In this document: one piece after another, positions 25,601 to 64,000 of the stretch
Layout: each line of letters begins with the position of its first letter
Position numbering within the stretch: position 1 is the first letter of the stretch
DNA from: Prosapia bicincta
Taxonomy: Eukaryota > Arthropoda > Insecta > Hemiptera > Cercopidae
Reading direction: 5' to 3'
Assembly (NCBI GenBank): GCA_036971475.1
Contig: JBAIZL010000006.1
Span: 89,457,046-89,521,045, forward strand
Length of the DNA: 64,000 nucleotides
Notes under the pieces: model-generated
Database searches by the model: none
Seen by the model: only the letters and a program-made list of their open reading frames with translations
What the model was told of the DNA's origin: nothing
Translations under genes and position numbers: made by a program

Positions 25601-26514
25601 TAAAAGCCGTAATATCTAAACAACCGCACATGGACATCTATGGAGGAACATGTACGTTTACTTGCTGTAGACACACAACCTGAGGGATGGTACTAATAGG
25701 CTTAGCTGTAGAGTATCTTAACCCATGTTAAAGCCGTATGCGGTAAAAGCCGTAATATCTAAACAACCGCACATGGACATCTATGGAGGAACATGTACGT
25801 TTACTTGCTGTAAACCCACAACCCGAGGGATGGTACTAATAGGCTTAGCTGTAGAGTATCTTAACCCATGTTAAAGCCGTATGCGGTAAAAGCCGTAATA
25901 TCTAAACAACCGCACATGGACATCTATGGAGGTACATGTACGTTTACTTGCTGTAGACACACAACCTGAGGGATGGTACTAATAGGCTTAGCTGTAGAGT
26001 ATCTTAACCCATGTTAAAGCCGTATGCCGTAAAAGCCGTAATATCTAAACAACCGCACATGGACATCTATGGAGGAACATGTACGTTTACTTGCTGTAAA
26101 CCCACAACCCGAGGGATGGTACTAATAGGCTTAGCTGTAGAGTATCTTAACCCATGTTAAAGCCGTATGCGGTAAAAGCCGTAATATCTAAACAACTGCA
26201 CATGGACATCTATGGAGGAACATGTACGTTTACTTGCTGTAGACACACAACCCGAGGGATGGTACTAATAGGCTTAGCTGTAGAGTATCTTAACCCATGT
26301 TAGAGCCGTATGCGGTAAAAGCCGTAATAGCTAAACAACCGCACATGGACATCTATGGAGGAACATGTACGTTTACTTGCTGTAGACACACAACCTGAGG
26401 GATGGTACTAATAGGCTTAGCTGTAGAGTATCTTAACTCATGTTAAAGCCGTATGCGGTAAAAGCCGTAATAGCTAAACAACCGCACATGGACATCTATG
26501 GAGGTACATGTACT
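19640..26514. repeat. 143-bp satellite array, 48 units
   Basis: The unit contains ACATGTACGTTTACTTGCTG, then CTGAGGGATGGTACTAATAG, then TTAAAGCCGTATGC, and ends ACATCTATGGAGG. From 19640 to 26505 there are 6865 bp, which is 48 units plus one inserted T near 25107. The first units and the last two are the most diverged, as expected at satellite edges. Common variants are CCGTAAAAG or CGGTAAAAG, and GTAGACACACAACCTGAG or GTAAACCCACAACCCGAG. The unit carries stops in all frames and encodes nothing. Rare variants recur in the same order 18 units apart, showing block duplication. Confidence 0.98.
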
Positions 26515-30118
<3,604 letters not shown>

Positions 30119-30860
30119 CTAGGGCATGGGTTCCCAAAAAGGGGGGGGGGGTCTCGAAGGCAAGTCAAAGGTGGCTCCGAGACCAGTTGGAAAATAATAG
30201 GATAAATTCTCATTAAGTTTTAATTTAAGTACACAATTTTTAAAATTTAAAACTAAATTCACACCTCGGATGTTTTTACGTAAGTAATCATATTGCCCAT
30301 GATATTTAGAAAATTTTAATGAAATGTATGCAGAAATTGTTCCTCCGACAAATATGATTTTGGCAAAATGGACAAAACTTCATTTCGGATAAAACACTTG
30401 AGAGTGTGTGCCAGAGTATCACAGGCAGCTCTTCGAATAAACCTGGATTCTCAAGCACTTACGTGAATGATAACAAGCATTTTCAGCATTTGTTGCAATG
30501 AAAACAAAATATAAGAACAAACTAGATGTTGCTAATGACTTGCGTTGTGTCCTACGAAAATACAACCACAAATAGGCATACTAGTGTGATAAATGTAAGC
30601 TCAAGCATCTCACTGACAAATTTTACTTTATCAGTTAAACTTTACCATGGAAATTAAAATTTATATCTTATATCAAGTTTCTTGTGAAAGTATTTATAAA
30701 TAACTAAACTGTTTTCAATGTATATTACTATTTGTTTCATTTTCATATACATGTACCATTTATTTTTAGTGTAAAGGGGTGGCAAGGGAGGCTTTCGTTT
30801 CAAGAGGATGTCGTGGTAGCAAAACGTCTAGGAATCAATGATCTAGGGGGACCCCACTCT
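30119..30860 (+). pseudogene. hAT-type DNA transposon remnant
   Basis: At 30450-30575 the + strand reads STY, then FSAFVAMKTKYKNKLDVAND, then LRCVLRKYNHK and a stop. This is the pattern of the C-terminal dimerisation region of hAT transposases (Ser-Thr-Tyr, Phe-Ser, Met-Lys-x-Lys-Tyr-x-Asn-x-Leu). The normal Cys-Glu after STY is not kept. A CTAGGGCATGGGTTCCCAAA motif followed by a G-run at 30119, and CTAGGGGGACCCC near 30842, resemble decayed hAT ends. Most of the transposase is missing. The C-terminal match is fairly clear; the element borders are a guess. Confidence 0.55.
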
Positions 30861-31504
30861 GATAGTAAAGCAACCCCCTAATTCCACTGTCGCGTCTTGT
30901 GTACTTTACACACAAATACCTCTCAACTTTAATAAATTCAAATGCCCGATGGTTACAGAATTAATTTGTCTACGTTTTACAAAGGCTTAAGCCGAAATAC
31001 AGAAACATTAAAAGGGATTATTATTTAGTTTTTAATCCAAGTAAATGTAGAATAAATTTGAGACTAATTGAAAGCTTTAGCTACTTGTCTATTATCCTAA
31101 ACGCAAACTGAACCTTACGAAACAATGTACGGCCTCATAACTGTCATTTCTTCAAGATATCTCTCATACGCTCATCCATAAAAACATAATTAACTATTTT
31201 ATAACAATATTTACACAGTGGCTTATCTTTAAATCATTCAGTAAATAATTTGGTAATATTCAACAGTAGTTTTAGCAGCTTTGTACTCAATGGAAGGAAG
31301 TCCTTTCTACTAAAGAGGTATGTATCTTTTGTTTTCAACCTATTTAACAAAAATAACGCGGTACTTTTAACAAGTTAGTCATCAAAATTTAAATTATTTA
31401 CACTCGTGAGCACTTACACACACACACACAGTTATCTTATAAAGCGAATTTAGAATAATTGTTGAAGTAATTGAATAAACTTTGAATAATTTTGGAAGTC
31501 TTTT
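30861..31504. other. Sequence without a supported gene
   Basis: AT-rich DNA between the hAT remnant and the GT/GC tract; only a short CA run near 31420 is notable. Confidence 0.5.
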
Positions 31505-31637
31505 ATATAATATTAATATTTGTATGTGTATGTGCGTGATCGCGTGCGCGCGCGCGTGTGAGTGCGTGTGTGTGTGTGTGTGCGCGCGCGCGCGCGCGTG
31601 AGCGCGTGTTTGTGTGTGTGGGGGGGGGGTGAGCGCG

Positions 31638-31683
<46 letters not shown>

Positions 31684-31727
31684 CGTGTGTGTGTGCGCGT
31701 GTGCGTGTGTGTGCGTGTGCGCGCGCG

Positions 31728-31758
<31 letters not shown>

Positions 31759-31776
31759 GTGTGTGTGTGTGTGTGT

Positions 31777-31821
<45 letters not shown>

Positions 31822-31840
31822 TGTGTGTGTGGGTTATAGG
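31505..31840. repeat. Alternating GT/GC purine-pyrimidine tract
   Basis: TG repeats are interspersed with GCGCGC runs (31545-31555, 31581-31598, 31719-31727), a G10 run near 31620 and GGGT units near 31743. CG-rich alternating steps are rare elsewhere in this AT-rich window. The open frames through it (Cys-Val and His-Thr repeats) are artefacts. Confidence 0.93.
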
Positions 31841-34387
31841 TGTTTGTGTCAATAATGTGAAGTATTTAGGGTTAAATATAAATAAATGTTTCAGCTAATT
31901 AATTCTTGTCCTGATCGATTTTTTAAAAAATCTGTTTGCGTAATAATGGTTTGCGAAATTCCACCAGATATTGTGAGAGTACGAATATTTGAAGTTCTGT
32001 CAAATCTTAGTTGTAGATGTTAGTATTATCCATTATAATTGATCAAAGATGTAATGTATATATCGTTTAATGACATTCAATTAATTGGATAGTGTTAGTT
32101 TTGTATTCCATGAATAGACCCAAAAACTCTAAAACGTAAGAGCAAAAACTTAAAAGTCCGATATTACCGGCAGACCTTTATATGATATTTAAAAATTATC
32201 AGGTTTAAGCCCAGTGCAGGCCTAGTTGCCTTTACTTACCTTAAGGGCAGCGTGAGGCAATTGCACTGTTCCCCTAATCCCTGGTAATGGTTTAAACGTT
32301 ATATATATATATTAGTTATTGTTTTTGGACCTTACGTCTTTGTATTTATTTAATTTTTTCGTGGGCAAAATCCTTAGATAGATCGGTTCACTTTGTATTA
32401 TTATATAAGTATTATTTACATTGATTGCTTACAAAACCAACAGAATGTAACAAACTTATTTTTAAAAATAGTATACTTATATGTGTTTATAAAATATACG
32501 GGAGTACACACATGGTACAGTACATTTTGATTTCTAAATAGTCTTTAAAGCCAAATTTAAAAGCAATATTATCATACAAACCTAGAATGAAGTATTTTAT
32601 TGCATAGTTATGGCGGATGTGCTAAGATTTATATGTTATGAGAACAAAATTAGACTACATTTTTTGTAATAATTTGAGGAGTAAAATTGACAACATCCAA
32701 AATCCGGCAGCTAGAAGTGGTTCGAACTTGACGTAAACAATTAGGACTTAGTTAGAGGCAGAAGAGTTTAAGACCAAACCCGAAATTAGAACCCCCCCCC
32801 CCCCCGAAGTAGATTTGACCATAGTAGGTGGTCAGTTTCCTCTATTTAGCCACACCATTAGACAAGTAAACCCCTAAAATAGCCCACTTTACATTAATAG
32901 AAACACAATGCATCACAATAAACACTTGAGAATCTCAGTAAATGGTTATTTAGGCCTATTACTCAATGAGATAAACTTTTTTTAGTATATTAAATATTAT
33001 AATTGCGAAAATAAAAAACAATAAATATTAAAAAGCATTACAAAAGTATAATAATATTATAAAAAAAACTATTAAATAATAAAATAATAATAAAATTATT
33101 ATACAAGGCCTACTGAGAACAACATCTAAAATTATTATAAAATTCACACTTTTGTGTGTTTGTCTAAATCATTCAAAGTCTTTTAAAAATATACCTTTAG
33201 GCCTTTATATCACTTTCTGGTTGACTGGAAAATAAAAAGAAAATTTTAAATAGCATAACTTCCTACTCTACTCAATGTGTAAGTGGCCAAAGTGTTAAGT
33301 GACCAAATATTCAAATTTCGCAATAAAATGTCCCACATTGTTTTTATTATATAACCACTGAAACTGTATACGTTTATAATTCAGACTCTGTGAGATATTT
33401 TGTAAACGTATTTTCTAATCGAAGCATCTTCCATCTAACAATTCACCTAAATGTACGCATTACCTATACTGTAGATAATTTTCTTGGTAAAACGATTCTT
33501 GAAAACTATTGGTTGATTCAACTATAAAGATACAATGTACAATTAAATTTCTATTAACAATTTTGAATCTAGAATTATTTTTGTTGTTTTTATATTCTTT
33601 TATTAAAATGTTTTCTTTCATGTCGGTAGAGTTTCATATTATAAAAGAAAAAGGAAACCCGCTTTATAAGAGTTATTTTTAATTTGATTTTTTACCATAT
33701 TAAAATTGTTTTATTTTTTTTATGTCAACATTTATACAATTCTTTGTTAAGATCTACCGAAGCCAATCCCACACACATTTTGAGACAAGATACACGGTAA
33801 AACAATTTACAGAAAAATCTCTTTCCCTGAATAAGATACAAATTTCTTTGGCCCAACACCAGTATAAATGTTAATGCAAATCACATTAAAAAAAATTAAG
33901 CCCGTAATTAAATTCTCTTTTAAAATAATGATTACCACTTAAAGTTTACATAAACGTATTTCGTTTGTTTTCATCTTGCCTACCGTCACCTAATTAGTGG
34001 CTTAGTTTGCTTGTAAGATGCGTAAGGCTACTGACCTTGTTATGGGTCTTACAATGGCGGAATCTTTGCCTAGCAGAGAGCTAACTTCTGGCGCAATGTA
34101 ACTCTATTTTTGCGATATATTAAGTTTATGCCTAGCCGTTGACATATTGTATCAACAGTTTTATCTTTAAAGGTTTTTCTTTAATTACAACATTTCAAAC
34201 CGTCAAACATCCAATGTTCTAAGGCCAGTGCCACAAAGCTCTTCTTTTATCCGCACTTATTTTCTTTCTTAGATAACCTTTCGCTTTATTTTCCTCGGAC
34301 TCGCCACAAAGGTTCAAGGAGTCACAGATTCACCATTCACCGAGAACAAGATTTAACCGCAAAGAATAGAAACATGACAATGTTTAT
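31841..34387. other. Sequence without a supported gene
   Basis: AT-rich DNA with frequent stops in all frames. A C15 homopolymer lies at about 32792-32806. No transposon ends, RNA genes or coding motifs were recognised. Confidence 0.5.
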
Positions 34388-34415
34388 ATATAAATGTATA
34401 TATATATATATATAA

Positions 34416-34452
<37 letters not shown>

Positions 34453-34468
34453 ATGCGTGCGTGCGTGT
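34388..34468. repeat. TA then TG microsatellite
   Basis: About 20 bp of TA, a short gap, then TG units to about 34450 ending in TGCG units. Confidence 0.9.
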
Positions 34469-35505
34469 AGGAATACTATCTAAATACGAGAAGAAGCCAT
34501 ATAGTTGGTTAAATAGCAGAATAATTACGAACAAATGAGAGGAGGCTGACGTCGTTAATGTTTAGACAAATATTTATCCACATCTAACTGCTTCTGATGG
34601 CCTCATTAAGATGCAATAATACGTTTAATGATAGGATACCATATTGTATTTCAATTTGACGGAAGTGATTATTTCACTTAAACACAATTTCCGGTTATTG
34701 TAGGTTTAGTTACAGGCATCGGTTGTTTAGTTGCCTAAATCTTTCGTTTTATTAAAAATAAATTTTGATGTTTCATTACTCAAGTTAAAATAAATAGATA
34801 GAAATAACGGGGAACAATTTTTGTACATAATTTAAAATAAAATTGAATCTAACAGTTTTAGGTTATTGTAAAAAATCGAACTTTTCAATTCAGAAAGTGG
34901 AAATAATACTAAGAATATGTGATTAAAATTTCTAACGAAAATTCATTAAGTTGTAATTTTGAAAACAAGAAAATTAGTTATTTTATTCTGGTTTTATTTA
35001 AACTGACAGTTTCGTATGTGTATCAAATTAACAATGCCACAATTCAAGAATTCTTAATAATAATGATGTCGACACATCTTTATGACATGAAATTTTACTT
35101 TTAAATTGGATCTTTAAATTTATTTTCAACTTAATTAGGTTATCTATCTATTTTTATATACACTTGAAGTTTTGAAATTGGATTAGTTAAATAATTACAT
35201 CTTTCATTCATTGAAAGTTCGAAGCTTATTTATACCTTAGGTAAATTTCACGTTATTATAGAGTGAAAAATATTGATTACTTTTTATAACAATATTAATG
35301 GAGAGAGTAAGCCAATAATTAAAATTTTTGTTTTTGTTTAACCCGTCGGAGTTTTTGTCCGTGTTTCTAAAACCGTGTTGAATAGTATTAGTAAAGCTCG
35401 ATCTTACTCTCCAAATTCACGAAACCCTTTATACTTTACTTATTTTACAAGTTGCGAATTAGTTTTTAATGGGCAGTGATTAGTAAAACTGCACAGAGAA
35501 TTCGT
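34469..35505. other. Sequence without a supported gene
   Basis: AT-rich DNA leading to the 42-bp minisatellite; no coding or structural signal was recognised. Confidence 0.5.
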
Positions 35506-36303
35506 CCGTGTGCCACCCTCGTGTTACTAGTATCTCGGAGTAAATATCCGTGTGCCACCCTCGTGTTACTAGTAACTCGGAGTAAATATCCGCGTGCCAC
35601 CCTCATGTTACTAGTATCTCGGAGTAAATATCCGTGTGCCACCCTCGTGTTACTAGTAACTCGGAGTAAATATCCGTGTGCCACCCTCATGTTACTAGTA
35701 TCTCGGAGTAAATATCCGTGTGCCACCCTCGTGTTACTAGTAGCTCGGAGTAAATATCCGCATGCCACCCTCGTGTTACTACTATCTCGGAGTAAATATC
35801 CGTGTGCCACCCTCATGTTACTAGTATCTCGGAGTAAATATCCGTGTGCCACCCTCGTGTTACTAGTAGCTCGGAGTAAATATCCGCATGCCACCCTCGT
35901 GTTACTACTATCTCGGAGTAAATATCCGTGTGCCACCCTCGTTTTACTACTATCTCGGAGTAAATATCCGCATGCCACCCTCGTGTTACTACTATCTCGA
36001 AGTAAATATCCGCATGCCACCCTCGTGTTACTACTATCTCGGAGTAAATATCCGCGTGCCACCCTCGTGTTACTACTATCTCGAAGTAAATATCCGCATG
36101 CCACCCTCGTGTTACTACTATCTCGGAGTAAATATCCGCGTGCCACCCTCGTTTTACTACTATCTCGGAGTAAATATCCGCATGCCACCCTCGTGTTACT
36201 ACTATCTCGAAGTAAATATCCGCATGCCACCCTCGTGTTACTACTATCTCGAAGTAAATATCCGCATGCCACCCTCGTTTTACTAATATCTTGGAGTAAA
36301 TAT
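35506..36303. repeat. 42-bp minisatellite, 19 units
   Basis: The unit is CCGTGTGCCACCCTCGTGTT plus ACTAGTATCTCGGAGTAAAT plus AT, and 798 bp equal exactly 19 units. Variable sites are GTG/GCG/GCA near the start, CGTG/CATG/CGTT, CTAG/CTAC, and TCTC/AACTC/AGCTC. A three-unit (126-bp) block is duplicated near 35738 and 35864. Because 42 is a multiple of three and the unit lacks stops in several frames, frames of 268 (minus) and 294 (plus) codons stay open. I treat them as artefacts, since both strands are open and variants show no protective pattern. Confidence 0.97.
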
Positions 36304-36440
36304 ACTTTGTCGCCTCACGTTTGGAATATCGTAAGGGGTAATTTTAGTTTTATTACGTAAACAGTGATATAATTGTAAATTAAGTATTGATTTAACTTGT
36401 GTAGATATTAAAATATATTTGAGTGTATATTTATTTTAAC

Positions 36441-36850
36441 ATGGATCTAAAAGAAGAAGATAATATAACTAGGCTACTATTTAGTGTGGAATGAGAGGGG
36501 TATGATGTTCCTCGGCTAACCAATTCATTTGCCAAACGGCTTATTTTTCGTAACAGTTGTGTATAAGAAAATATCGATAACGATGTTGATGATGACGATG
36601 GTTTTGGTATATTGCAAGAAATTACAAGACATGAAAGTGATGATTGGGAAGTAGTTGAATAACAAGAAGATAATGCTCAAGTCCCCGAACATATGTTTTT
36701 GCTGAAAGACTTTGATGAAATTAAAGTAATTCCCTTGGCAGAGAGATTAAACAATGCAACCATTACGCGAAAGAATGGAAGAAAGGTTTATGTAAGCCAA
36801 AACAAAAATACACTTCGACACTTGCGACACTACCACCTCAAGCAAATATA
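36441..36850 (+). pseudogene. Decayed coding remnant of unknown family, acidic
   Basis: A single frame from ATG 36441 reads plausibly for about 136 codons but is broken by four in-frame stops (near 36492, 36564, 36660 and 36848). It encodes MDLKEED, then an Asp-rich stretch (NDVDDDDG), then HESDDWEVVE, and ends with a basic part (RKNGRKVYV, RHLRHYHLK). An acidic N-terminus followed by basic residues occurs in several transposases, including piggyBac types, but I do not recognise the sequence well enough to assign it. It begins 138 bp after the 42-bp array. Confidence 0.35.
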
Positions 36851-37248
36851 GAACCATAACATGTACTTAATTTTGCTGCGAGGTCTATGTTTTGTGGACT
36901 TGGAGGGAAACTCATTGTGCCGCCTCTCGTGTTTTAAGTGCCACCTCTGGGTACTTAATGAATATTTCTTGTGTGTAGGTAGTACGTATGTGCAACATTT
37001 TTGTGTGGGGCAATATTGAAATAAGGCCGCTGAACAATCGCAATATACAAACGCTTTTAAACATAAAGATCCTCTAAAATACAAATAAATACACTAGGAA
37101 GAGTGATAGGCCCTAGTATACATCAGTGTCATTATCTATGGCTTTGCTAGCTGCACATTCCCCTCACCATAAACTCTGTAAAACTATCATTAAATTTCTG
37201 TTTGTTGAGTACAAATATTTAATAAATTTATTTATTTTTTTATTGTAG
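36851..37248. other. Sequence directly upstream of the first lov coding exon
   Basis: No exon or promoter was recognised here. The last 50 bp are T-rich and end in TATTGTAG, which serves as a 3' splice site, so this stretch is most simply the end of an intron whose upstream exon was not found. Confidence 0.5.

Positions 37249-64000
<26,752 letters not shown>

Noticed and set aside
19640..26514. CRISPR-like reading of the regular repeats
   Set aside because: Units are contiguous 143-bp copies with no unique spacers, and the genome is eukaryotic.
35466..36360. Open frames of 268 and 294 codons on opposite strands of the 42-bp array
   Set aside because: Both strands are open because the unit length is a multiple of three; unit variants change residues freely.

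Overview
The window reads as a piece of an insect nuclear genome: very AT-rich, no operons or bacterial signals, long introns with GT...AG borders, and many transposon remnants, microsatellites and satellite arrays. Only one host gene is supported. It is a BTB/POZ-Psq transcription factor that I recognise as the orthologue of Drosophila jim lovell (lov). It lies on the + strand from 37249 to beyond the window end. Nine coding exons can be joined in frame, giving 476 residues that carry the BTB domain at the N-terminus and the Psq helix-turn-helix near the window end. The C-terminus and any 5' non-coding exons lie outside the window or were not found. I cannot name the species.

The left half (1-37248) has no gene I can support. 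It is AT-rich sequence with a pyrimidine-rich tetranucleotide tract (5.3-6.0 kb), a transposon-like element with arms of about 310 bp (7.6-8.5 kb) and small hairpin elements near 10 kb. It also holds three unrelated tandem arrays: a 90-bp satellite (50 full units, 11.6-16.2 kb), a 143-bp satellite (48 units, 19.6-26.5 kb) and a 42-bp minisatellite (19 units, 35.5-36.3 kb). A decayed non-LTR retrotransposon (RNase H part, minus strand, 16.8-17.9 kb) and a hAT transposase remnant (30.5 kb) are also present. Long open frames in the arrays are periodicity artefacts.

The right half (37249-64000) is lov. Its introns are packed with elements: a hairpin (40.8 kb), a 1.4-kb element with arms of about 300 bp (45.9-47.3 kb), a whole 2.4-kb pogo/Tigger-type DNA transposon with TA target duplication (47.5-49.9 kb), a 115-bp triplication (50.35-50.7 kb), and a series of hairpin repeats flanked by TA/CA microsatellites (51.8-53.5 kb, 55.5 kb). 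Next come a decayed Penelope-like element (RT plus GIY-YIG endonuclease, 55.8-57.4 kb), an uninterrupted (GT)n tract of about 2.26 kb (59.6-61.9 kb) and a second, badly decayed pogo-type transposase only about 400 bp before the Psq exon.

I found no new multi-gene system. The most unusual signals are the paired-arm changes between copies of one hairpin family, the extreme GT tract inside an intron, and block duplication inside the 143-bp satellite.
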